Assembly (NCBI RefSeq): GCF_001625215.2
Contig: NC_030387.2
Location: 8,522,501 to 8,586,500 of the forward strand
Origin: Daucus carota subsp. sativus
Taxonomy: Eukaryota; Streptophyta; Magnoliopsida; Apiales; Apiaceae
DNA: 64,000 nt
Direction of reading: 5' to 3'
Made by a program: the position numbers and the translations under genes
Part shown: positions 16,515-25,920 of the stretch, piece by piece
Layout: each line of letters opens with the position of its first letter
Numbering within the stretch: the first letter of the stretch is position 1
Notes under the pieces: model-generated
What the model saw: the letters and a program-made list of their open reading frames with translations, nothing else
Databases searched by the model: none
Told to the model about the DNA's origin: nothing

Positions 16515-19453
16515 TCTTATATCTTATATTTATATAAAGGAGGGTCTCAGCATGGTGACGTGGCGCTTTCTAAAACTCTTATCTAATTTTCCTGACTTTC
16601 TAGGATTTCTAAAAATTTTAAATTATAAAGGAGGCTCAAGTTTGTTTTCGACTTCTATGATGTTTTTTTAATTCTATTTATCTGTTATTTGGCCTCATTT
16701 GGGCTTCGTTATAAATTTTATATATCATCAAGGGCGTTCTCTGATATTCCATCTCTTTATTGCTCTAATAATTGGACGATGACTTGCAAATTATTAAGAA
16801 TTAAGAAATTGCGATATGTCATTCTGATCATTTGTATGTTATCTCATGGGCTAATGGGAAGGGATGTGCCTACACATAGTTTCAAAGAGGTATTCAGTTT
16901 CTTGCGCAGTTATTTTTGTTTTTGGCTCAACAGGATAGCTATGTTTTTCTTTGTTTAGTTTGATTTATGTAGTTTGTAATGCTATGTGTGGAATGACATC
17001 TTTATATTTTTAGAGAGCCATAACAAAAGAATGGCAGCAACAGAAAAGATAGCTGGCATGGATGTGCTTTGCAGTGACAAAACTGGAACTTTGACATTAA
17101 ACAAGCTCACCGTTGACAAAAACCTTATTGAGGTAGTTTGGCAAAGTAAATCTCTGTCGTTTAATTGGTTTTTTTATAAAAACGAAGCAGTAGCATGTAT
17201 ATATCTTTATTGTCCTTTATTCAAATCCTTTAGGTATTTGCAAAAGGAGTAGATAACAAAAGAATGGTAGCAACAGAAAAGATGGCTAGCATGGATGTGC
17301 TTTGCAGTGATTATTTTGATGTTAAACAAGCTCACTGTTGACAAAAACCATATTGAGGTAGTTTGGCAAAGTAAATCCCTGTCGTTTAATTGGTTTCTTT
17401 ATACAAGAGAAACAATAGCACATATCTCTTTACTGTCCTTTGTTCAAATCCTAGGTATTTGCAAAAGGAGTAGATGCAGATACTGCTGTTCTTATGGCAG
17501 CTCTAGCGTCAAGAACAGAAAGCCAGGATGCAATAGAGTACAGTCATAGTTGGGATGCTGGCTGACCCGAAGGAGGTGATTTGATGAACCAGATATTTCT
17601 TGTACTTGTCTTATAGTCATCGATGTAACTTAACTCGTTTTTTTTTTGTTGTGTAATGTCATCGACAGGCACGTGCTCGCATTCAGGAAATACACTCTCT
17701 TCCTTTCAATCCAACTGATAAGTGTAATGCTTTGACTTATCTTGATAGAGATGGTAAAATGCATTGAGTTAGCAAAGTTGGTCTAGAGCAGGTACTAATG
17801 CATAAGATTTTGCGATACCATATCTTATGTGACAATCAATTAACATGAGCTTTTTATTTCAATAAGGTGGTAGATTCTAAATCTTACTCACAATAAATCG
17901 GATATAGACCGTCGTAGACCGGGGTTTGCGGTCACTTGCTGTAGCATACTAGGTAAGTTATTCTCTTAAATCTTACAGTTCCAAATATTTCTAAAAATGA
18001 AATAACTTCTATTTTGTTATGATGCACTACAATTAGACACTTTGTCCTTTTCTATGCAGGAAGTTCCAGAGGGTAGAAAAGAAAGTGCTGGAGGCCCTTG
18101 GCAGTTTATAGGTCTCTATTATTCTCTACTTCCACATAATTCACATTTTTTCTCTACATAATTTATATTTTTGTAAAAATACTATTTATTTATCTTCATT
18201 AATTTTGGTTATTCTAGAGTTACTAGACTGAGAACTTTAGAGGTCTTTGCAATTACACCCATTCCGGTAACTGAAGACCCATCAACTGCTTAGCAATTAG
18301 GATCTTATATATTAATCCGCTCTGAGATAATGTCTGTTTAGCTTAGTTGTGTTTTTGTGCAGCATAGTTGTGGCTAAAACCATTCTAAGCCTTTATATTT
18401 TGATGCAACGATGGCCTGTTTTTACCTTTCAGACATGGATCACCAGTCGGGGTGTGTGTTTGAGAATGTCAGTACTTTCTCATGCTTTTTTGTGCTTATT
18501 GCTACTTCTACCGATTTATTCACTGTATCAAACTATGCACCCATTACTAAATTATGATAATAATTAGAAGTTGCATATGAAATCTGATATCCGTCCTAGG
18601 TTACTGAACTTTATCCAGTGGTGATTGTTGTTAGAATATAATAACTCTGGTAAAAAGTCTTTCCCTGACAGTTTTTGGTTTCAGGAGAACTGCTACTTCC
18701 TTGACAATTGAAGCAGAGGAATTCTAATAGAGGCTCCTCAAGTTTGCCATGTCAGCATCCAAGAACTTCCTTCACAATGATGGATATTTGCTAGAGATAA
18801 TAACCAGAATGAGCATTGAGTAAATTGCTAGAATTAGATTTTATTTCACCATGTTCAACTAGGAAGTTTGTAATAAAGTTCACAATATTAAGTCTCATGA
18901 CAACACGTCACTGTTGCCAATTCTGATACACTTCTGACTTCACCATAGATATCAACATTCCTCAATAGTAATTAACAAATTTTGTTGCAACTTTTTTTAT
19001 ATTCTTTCAAACACAATGTAATCGTTTTTAATTCACCCGGTAAACTTTTGAGGAACCGGGTCATAATCATCAAAGTCAAGCCTTGGCGCTCACTTCTTCT
19101 CAACCTTGGACAAGCATGCAGGGTCATGAGCTTCTTAGAAAATGTCATCAACAATGCATTTTGGCATCCCTAGGGCTATTCAGCTGAATAGTGTTGGCTA
19201 TGCCTTCGAGGGTGACACAAGCAGCCTCACATACCCAAAACTAATGTCATTTTGGAATATCTCCCTGTGTTGTTGAAGTATGGCTAAATGTTTGATTCGT
19301 TCTTAGATCCTTTATAACTAACAATATTTTCTTATATTTCATAAACAAGCACAAAATAAAAGGGCTTAGAAATTATAAATTGTATAGATATTTTGAAATA
19401 TTTTATATTTTATACTTTTCTCACTCGCGCAAAGCGCGTTTTTTTTCCACTAA
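16515..19453 (+). mobile_element. Non-autonomous Helitron with captured H+-ATPase exons
   Basis: The 5' end is TC followed by an AT-rich stretch, AAAGGAGG and GACGTGGCG, the usual plant Helitron head. The 3' end has a short hairpin CGCGC-AAA-GCGCG (19426-19438) 15 nt before the terminal CTAA. Insertion is between A and T with no target duplication: the flanks AGTGACAGTA and TTTATTAG join into the uninterrupted sequence seen at 14704-14719. No Rep/helicase is encoded. The interior carries H+-ATPase exons in order and in sense direction with introns kept, which is the known signature of DNA-level gene capture by Helitrons. Confidence 0.82.
17012..18112 (+). pseudogene. Captured plasma-membrane H+-ATPase (P-type) exons
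   Basis: Pieces of a P3A proton pump, which in an intact gene energises the plasma membrane. Visible in order: [18 protein letters not shown] (17057-17110, including the phosphorylated Asp of DKTGTLT), a second copy of this exon at about 17263-17356, FAKGVDADTAVLMAA (17458-17502) running to [23 protein letters not shown] (17670-17714), DRGLRSLAVAY (about 17918-17950) and EVPEGRKESAGGPWQF (18060-18108). Breaks: 1-nt loss before the first exon's RM, a deletion that removes DKTGTLT in its second copy, a frameshift after QDAIE, TGA in place of Arg after KMH, and TAG at the end of LAVAY. Only the phosphorylation/nucleotide-binding loop is represented, so no pump can be made. Confidence 0.85.
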
Positions 19454-19490
19454 TTTATTAGTATAATATTGGAAGTCTTTGGCAATGCCT
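19454..19490. repeat. ABCC 3' flank, copy B, remainder
   Basis: TTTATTAG...ATTGGAAGTCTTTGGC...CTAATT continues the repeat interrupted at 16514 and matches 14714-14750. Confidence 0.75.
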
Positions 19491-19561
19491 AATTCAAACA
19501 TAAAACGGGGTTGTCTATCGTGTGTCCTATCTTTTTTTTTTTTTACTTCATTAAAAAACTA

Positions 19562-19741
19562 CTTCGTCCGTTTCAAAATGTTAGTTCTATTTTGTCAAAA
19601 AAGTATTTCCCATAATATGTGTCCTACTCTTTTTCCAATACTATTTTTCAAAACGAAACTTAACTTCTTTTTTCAAAGTTGACCAATTATAGTAAATATT
19701 TAATTTAATACTCTCTTGACATTTTATAGTACTACACGGAG
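19562..19741. mobile_element. Stowaway-like MITE
   Basis: Left end CTTCGTCCGTTTCAAAATG and right end CTACACGGAG, flanked by TA (19560-19561, 19742-19743). Short and non-coding. The termini match less well than in the other Stowaway copies. Confidence 0.5.
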
Positions 19742-19890
19742 TAAGTCTCATACACTAGTTTAGCTTATTAAATGCACTTATGTGATTTTCAAGATTTACA
19801 ATCATTAAAAGTATTAAAAGGGGATAAAGATACAAAGAAAAATATGCATATTTAAAGTATCCTAATATATGTGAAAATGATAAATAAGAT

Positions 19891-20094
19891 TGACTAACTT
19901 TTGACCAAAGATTGTAAGTCACTCTTTCATTATTTTAAAAAAAATTGAAAATTACATCTTAAAGTAAATTAAAAATTATTTCCGCTGACATATTTTTTTT
20001 TATTTTTTTAATTGATAAAATATTAATAAATTTCAATCAAACTTATTTGACCAGCACAATACCAAAGATGACAACTAAAAAAGGACGGAGAGAG
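19891..20094. mobile_element. Stowaway-type MITE, family B, left end lost
   Basis: Same internal blocks as 6724-6976 (GACTAACTTTTGACCAAAGAT, CACTCTTTCATTATTTT) and the right end GGACGGAGAGAG before TA. The left ~40 bp are missing. Confidence 0.65.
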
Positions 20095-20560
20095 TAATAT
20101 ACTTTCTTAATTGTTGTGTTTTCTCTTTTAATCATATATCTGAGATTAATGTACTTTTAATAGTTGACAGCAACATTAACATCAGTTGTATGATTAGAAA
20201 AAGAAAATATAATAGGAAAATATAACAATTAAGAAATTCTTACACCTAACTTCAAGTGCTTTAATCATATAACAAATATTAATATTTTGTAATAAACAAT
20301 TCTCAATAAAAGTATAATATAATTTTTATTTTAGATTTTTTTTAAAATATCAATTTTAAATATATGATCAAACTTCTTAAAAATATGTGTAAAAAGTCAA
20401 ACGCCTGTATAATGGACGGAGTATTAAATATAAAATAGTTTGACTAACATATTTTAACGATCATGAAGCTAATTTGAAGCTAACATGGGTATAATTTGTA
20501 GTCGTCAAAAATTTTGGTTTGGTGGTGGTTTGGTACTTTCCCTCTAGGGTGTGTCTATGC
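20095..20560. other. AT-rich repeat-derived sequence
   Basis: Contains a loose inverted repeat (TTTCTTAATTGTTGTG near 20103 against CAATTAAGAAA near 20226) and a Stowaway-like right end (ATGGACGGAG before TA at 20412-20423). No coding potential seen. Confidence 0.4.
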
Positions 20561-20599
20561 TTACAGCTTTGGATCGTAGCTTAGTCTACGATGAGCATG

Positions 20600-21060
20600 T
20601 CTGTTACTCTTATATTGTTAAACAATTTTAAATACTAAAAACAGTCCTGACAATACATTATCATATAATATTTCACAAAAAAATTATAATGATATTTTTT
20701 TAAACTAAAAAAATTATAATGATGTTAAAAATAAAATTATAAATATAGGATTTTGAATATCTTTTTTTTAATAAGAACTTTCATATAACTCTTTTATCTC
20801 TAATGTGTTATACGAAAAATATATTTTTTCATAAATATGAAGATACACGAAATATGAAAAATTTGATTTAAAATTAATTGAATAATACATTATCACATAT
20901 TAATAACGGAAAAATATTTATAAATAGATAATAAATTATAAAAGCTAAATTTTTATGAGAAGATATAATCAGTTGATTACTATAATTTAATTATAATTCA
21001 ATTCATTCATACTAAAATAATAATAAGATGATGGTAAAATTTAAATTATCGGGTTGTCTA
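20600..21060. mobile_element. Relic of the hAT-like MITE family also at 33073-33950
   Basis: Shares long stretches with 33230-33620, for example ATACTAAAAACA, ATTATCATATAATATTT, TAAATAGATAATAAATT and AATATAATCAGTTG-type blocks. Termini are not clear here. Confidence 0.45.
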
Positions 21061-21218
21061 TCAAGGCGCAGGTTAAACTGCATTAATTAGTTCTCCTTTT
21101 CTACTAAAGCTACCCATTTTTCTCTTTTTACACGTCAAACTATGTTTTAGTATTTAATACTTCCTGGTTTTTACGGATCAAGAGTTGGTAAAACCAAACT
21201 CAGCAACAAGAAACAGAA

Positions 21219-21956
21219 TCACTCCTCAGTATAGAGTAGAGAGGACAACTGACTAGGGGGATCAAACACCCAGTTAGGAGACAGATTCTTCCACCAAGCT
21301 TGCTGAGCAACCCAGTGAGCAACACCATTGCAAGATTTAAGCACAAAAATGATTCTAATATGAAAAACAGCCACTATTGTTCTGATATCTTCTATAAGAA
21401 TCGCAGAATCCCATGGCGATGCTGACTTAGTAGAACAGAAGCTAATCGCTGTTTTGCAATCCGATTTGATACATGCATTAAAAAGATGATGATGCCTTAT
21501 GATTAAACAAGTTTCACGGATAGTAATTAGCTCAAATTGTAAAGGTGATGTGGCTGAAACACAACAACCTCTGCCATCTACAAGATTTCCATTCAAATGT
21601 CGGCGAATAACCCCAATACCTGCAGCGCCTTGTTTGAAAGCACCATCACAATTGAACTTCACCAAATTGACAGGGGGAGGAATCCAATGCAGTGGAGAAT
21701 TGTAAACAGAGCTACGAGATTTTGGACAAGCCTTTAAAACTTAAATTGGACAGACATGCACATTGTCAAAAACAAATTTATTTCTTGCCAACCAAATGAA
21801 CCATCCAACAAAACTAAAATATGAAAGAAGATGTATACGGTCTCTTCTGGTCTCCAACTTCGAAATAAGAGATAACAAATATTGTGGAACAGTATATGTG
21901 GAAGAGGATGAAGCGTCAAGGAAAAAGAGAACTAAATCGGCTGTGTCCATTGACAT
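21219..21956 (-). pseudogene. LINE-type non-LTR retrotransposon fragment (RNase H region)
   Basis: On the - strand, 21956-21741 reads ...SFVGWFIWLARNKFVFDN, the tail of the zinc-binding region after the reverse transcriptase of plant LINE ORF2. One in-frame TAA (21738-21740) interrupts it. The same frame continues HWIPPPVNLVKFNCDGAF and then GIGVIRR...FELITIRE...SDCKTAI...SCNGVAHWVAQ to the stop at 21219. That is the RVT_3-type RNase H-like domain with the DGAF, E and SD positions visible. The apparent Met at 21665 is GTG and is internal. Reverse transcriptase and endonuclease are absent and no poly(A) tail is visible. Confidence 0.75.
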
Positions 21957-22028
21957 TCAAAAAGCATATTTAATATTTTTTTGATTGTTGTGTTTTGTCT
22001 TTAGTTTGTTTTATGTTTTAAGTTTTGA

Positions 22029-22044
22029 TCATACAACATGTTAA
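22029..22044. other. Short sequence before SINE insertion, no gene
   Basis: Between the LINE fragment and the SINE (21957-22228) only AT-rich DNA with tandem-like TAATAAATTACAAATTATA phrases (22152-22190) is seen. Confidence 0.3.
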
Positions 22045-22244
22045 CGTTACCTTCAATGAGCTGAAACCTTTGTCATCCAAACACATAAATTTAACAATAA
22101 AATTTTTATTCAATAATAAATACAAATATTCACTCAGTTTTTATCTGACTTATAATAAATTACAAATTATAAATAATAAATTACAAATTATATATCCGGT
22201 CGTGCTCGGCACGGTTGAAGCCGGGACAATTAAAAGTTAATTTT

Positions 22245-22387
22245 TTTTTTTTTTTTTTGACAATGCAGGCTTATATGCCTTACAACTTAGTATCTGTTCT
22301 AATAATTCTCGGGGTGAGCCAGAGTCGAACCCGGGTGCCCCGGGTCAACAGAGGATAAACCCACCACTGGGCTATCCAATCGTGCTC
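22245..22387 (-). mobile_element. SINE with poly(A) tail and target duplication
   Basis: Read on the - strand, the element starts GAGCACGATTGGATAGC, has a pol III A box TAGCCCAGTGG (about 22364-22374) and B box GGGTTCGACTC (22322-22332), and ends in a poly(A) tail (the T run from about 22241). A 16-bp direct repeat ATTAAAAGTTAATTTT flanks it at 22229-22244 and 22388-22403. The tRNA-like head does not fold into a complete tRNA. It is non-coding and was moved by LINE machinery. Confidence 0.85.
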
Positions 22388-22813
22388 ATTAAAAGTTAAT
22401 TTTAATTTTACGGGGCTGAAATTTTCAATTTATCAGAATGAAGAATGAGCTCATTTACCCGTTTATAAAATATGAAACTTAAGGACAGGAAAGATCAAAA
22501 ACTACTTAACAAATTCGATTCATGTATTTGAGTACCGAATCATCTCAGCACTCGTGATCAAAGGTACGCATGGTTTGATTTTCAGCTATAATCAGCTTAG
22601 TATGTAAGGTGTTTGATAAAATGACTCAGTCAGTTGTAAATATCGAACATAGTTTGTGCACTTAGTGACAGGCATCTTGAAGTTGTTGATTGAGTTAAGT
22701 TAGTTATGCAAGCTCATTTATAAGCAAATTTATATGTTGAGTTGATTGTTTGATAAATGTGATTGCAGGACTCAACTTTGGGAAATAATCCTCTTGCTCG
22801 AAAACCTTGCATT

Positions 22814-24385
22814 ATGTTCTTTAATAGCCTCTTGAAAACAGACATTAACCATCTTGTTCTGTCATTGTCTTCTGTTCTTCTCCGTGCGGATTTTGCCAGT
22901 TCGTCTCGTTGTAATTTTATATTTTATAGGGTGTCGTTGTTAGGAATTTCTTGCTTGGCAGACACTAGAATTGTTGATAGAGAGGAACGACGTGAAGATT
23001 TGAAAGGTGAGTGCGATGCTGACGTTATTATAGCCAAGGTTAGAGATGGAGACAGTGTTGATGAAAGGTTGCAGTCTGTTTTGCATGACCAAGCATGTAG
23101 TGCTGTAGTGGTGTCTGATAAGCTTGTTGCTCAGCTGCTCTATCGATTTAAGGATGATTGGAAGTCTGCGTTGGCAGTGTTTAGATGGGCAGAATCGAAT
23201 CCGGAATATAAGCCCTTGGCGCAATCGTATGATATGATGGTTGATATACTAGGAAAAATGAAGCAAATGGAGAAGATGAGAGCATTGGTTGATGAAATGC
23301 GCTTGACTCAGATGGTTACACTCAGTACCATAGCCAAGGTCATGAGAAGGTTTGCGGGTGCTGGTCAGTGGAAAGAAGCTGTACGGACATTTGATGGGAT
23401 AGAAAGGTTTGGGTTGCAGAAGGATACTGAGTCGATGAACCTACTACTCGATACACTTTGCAAAGCAAACAAGGTTGAGCAGGCTCGTGAGATCTTTTTG
23501 GAGCTTAAAACACATATCCTCCCTAATGCTCACACCTTTAACATCTTCATTCATGGTTGGTGCAAAATCAAGAGGGTTGATGAGGCTCACTGGACGATTC
23601 AGGAGATGAAGGGGCTTGGTTGTCGCCCTTGTGCCATCAGCTACTCAACAATAATTCAGTCATACTGCTGTCAGCATGTCTTTCACAAGGTCAGTGAGAT
23701 TATTGATGAAATGCGAGCTCAAGGTTGCCCACCAAATGTTGTCACCTACACCACTATAATGTGTTCACTTACAAATGCAGATAAATTTGATGAAGCCATA
23801 AAAATAGTTGATAGAATGAAATCTGCTGGATGCAAACCTGATACACTTTTTTATAATGCCTTCATTCATACATTAGGAAGGGCTGGCCGGGTGCGAGAGG
23901 CTATCTACGTTTTCAGAACTGAAATGCCTAATATCGGTGTTCCCCCAAACACATCAACATACAACTCTGTGATTGCGATGCTGTGCCATCATGCTCAAGA
24001 ACAAGATGCATTAAATGTCCTAAAGGATCTGGAGAGTTCTCGTTGCTCTAAGCCTGATGTTCAAACATATTATCCTTTGTTTAAGCTCTGCTTCAAGACT
24101 GGCAAGATTGGAAACTTAAAGAAGTTGTTGGATGACATGATTAATACACATCATCTAAGCCTTGATCTATCAACCTACACACTTTTGATACATGGACTTT
24201 GTCGAACAAACAAATGGGAATGGGCGTATCTCCTGTTTGAACAGATGATAGGAAATGATATTACACCAAGATATGTGACATGCCGTTTACTCTTAGATGA
24301 GATAAAACAGAAGAATATGTATGATGCTGCTGAAAAGGTGGAAGATTACATGAGGAAGATGAAATCTAAGTCAATCAAAAGGTGA
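22814..24385 (+). CDS. P-class pentatricopeptide repeat protein, probably mitochondrial
   Basis: PPR proteins bind organelle RNA, one base per repeat, and act in RNA processing, stability or translation. The single coding exon gives 523 aa. The first ATG of the open frame is at 22814; the frame is open upstream to 22763 but begins after a likely 3' splice site (GATTGCAG/GA at 22768), so an untranslated exon with a donor near 22565 (AAAG/GTACGC) is plausible. The first ~45 residues are rich in Ser, Leu and Arg with few acids, like a mitochondrial presequence. About ten 35-residue P-type repeats follow from residue ~130, for example TFNIFIHGWCKIKRVDEA and TYTTIMCSLTNADKFDEA. No E, DYW or SMR domain, so RNA editing is not suggested. 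Resembles Arabidopsis mitochondrial P-type PPRs of the At3g04130 kind (from memory). Confidence 0.92.
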   Translation: MFFNSLLKTDINHLVLSLSSVLLRADFASSSRCNFIFYRVSLLGISCLADTRIVDREERREDLKGECDADVIIAKVRDGDSVDERLQSVLHDQACSAVVVSDKLVAQLLYRFKDDWKSALAVFRWAESNPEYKPLAQSYDMMVDILGKMKQMEKMRALVDEMRLTQMVTLSTIAKVMRRFAGAGQWKEAVRTFDGIERFGLQKDTESMNLLLDTLCKANKVEQAREIFLELKTHILPNAHTFNIFIHGWCKIKRVDEAHWTIQEMKGLGCRPCAISYSTIIQSYCCQHVFHKVSEIIDEMRAQGCPPNVVTYTTIMCSLTNADKFDEAIKIVDRMKSAGCKPDTLFYNAFIHTLGRAGRVREAIYVFRTEMPNIGVPPNTSTYNSVIAMLCHHAQEQDALNVLKDLESSRCSKPDVQTYYPLFKLCFKTGKIGNLKKLLDDMINTHHLSLDLSTYTLLIHGLCRTNKWEWAYLLFEQMIGNDITPRYVTCRLLLDEIKQKNMYDAAEKVEDYMRKMKSKSIKR

Positions 24386-25920
24386 ACTTGTAAATGATAT
24401 TGTCATTTGTAGCGATACCATTAAGTTGGCATGTAACAATTCTGGTTAGGCATTGGCTTAAAGTTGTAGTTTACCGTTCTGACCATAGTACTTCATGTTT
24501 AACTATCCAATGTTTATTGTTCTCTTACTTTCTATAAATATCTGGATTACTCATAGTGATGGCCCATGAATCCTTTGACTACTTTTTTTGGGGGTTTTTT
24601 ATTATCTTTGTGTACAAATCTGGCCTAACAGGCTTAATTGTTTTTGCTAAGTGATGGCCTTCTGTCAATCTTTATTTTTTTGCTCTTGGTCCTGAAAGTC
24701 CTCTTATATTTACTTGATCTGAGTATCTAATAGTTTTCTCAAGTAGATGTAGTCTCAATTCTGAAGTGAATCTAGATGTCTTGCATATGGTGCTAGAGGC
24801 TTTCACAGAAAGTAGCGGATGAACAATAAACATTCTCAAAGGTGAAGTGGATAAAGCAGTGCATCAATTTGGTAAGTCTGAAATTATAATAACAAAGTTT
24901 ACAGGTCGGATAACCTAGTTACCAGCATCTTGTGAAGCTCTCTACATGGATTTTCAGACACACACACACACACACAAAATAAATAAATAAATTGGCAGCT
25001 CAATATGAACCCAATATTCATGTCTATGATTCTCTTTCCCCACAAGATGTTGAACTAAAAAATCAGACATTTATGATATTGTCTACAGCTTGCCTTGACT
25101 AGAACTGTTTTTAAGATCAGCTAGTTTGTGTGAACAAGAATCAGAGTTACATATATTTACTTCTCATTTACACAATTATTTGCATAACTTGTATGCAATG
25201 AAATTTCCTGTTAAAAATATGTCCTCTTGTGTATTTAGTTTCTTGGAAACTTATTTTGGTGCAACTTAAATAAAATTGTGAGTACACATCCATAATAGTA
25301 CAACTGAATTTGAAGTTTATGGCACATGTTGCGAGTCAAGAATCATTAGTATGATTTCTGGCTGAGTGTTATGGGCAATTGCTTTATTCATTTCAAACTA
25401 GTCTTTATAAAAGCCTCAGGTAAAAGACCAGTTACGAGTTACATACTAGAATTGTTATTATAAACCTCAAAATAATTATACAAATTTTACATATGCTAAA
25501 ATTACTTGCAAAGTGTTATAGTCAGTTACAAACGACATCCATTTAGCCGAAATTTGATATGACAGCCCCATGAAGCCAAACTGAGCAACCTAATGTCTCT
25601 ACAAATGGAAGAAACAAGGCTATTCAGGTAAGTTTGGCAGCTTTTAAATTGCTAGCTCTTAGCTCTATATAATTTAAGAAATTCATGAAAAACCAAACCA
25701 ATGGTCTGGTTGTCTTTTTTATGTGTGTCTTGTATTGACGAGGTCAGTATGTGATTAGTACAGGAGGTTTCATCATTCTATATAACAAACGTATGATCGG
25801 CTTGACATCACTATTACTTTTTGGTAGTCCACGTTTCATTCATTCCATCTTCTGAATCTTTTGAGTTACCTACTTATTTGTTTATATACCATTTTTATAA
25901 TGAAAATTTGAAGGGAAAAA
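24386..25920. other. Intergenic between PPR and LHT genes
   Basis: Holds the PPR 3' UTR, a (CA)n run at 24957-24976 followed by AAAT repeats, and presumably the LHT promoter. A TATA-like TTATATA (25880-25886) lies about 35 bp before the LHT start codon, which is close if the 5' UTR is short. No coding exon seen. Confidence 0.4.
24957..24976. repeat. (CA)n microsatellite
   Basis: About ten CA units followed by AAATAAATAAAT. Confidence 0.8.

Noticed and set aside
22320..22387. Possible tRNA-like gene on the - strand
   Set aside because: It has A and B boxes but no acceptor stem or anticodon arm, and ends in poly(A) with target duplications, so it is a SINE.
24957..24976. (CA)n as a regulatory Z-DNA element
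   Set aside because: Short and ordinary microsatellite; nothing ties it to a function.
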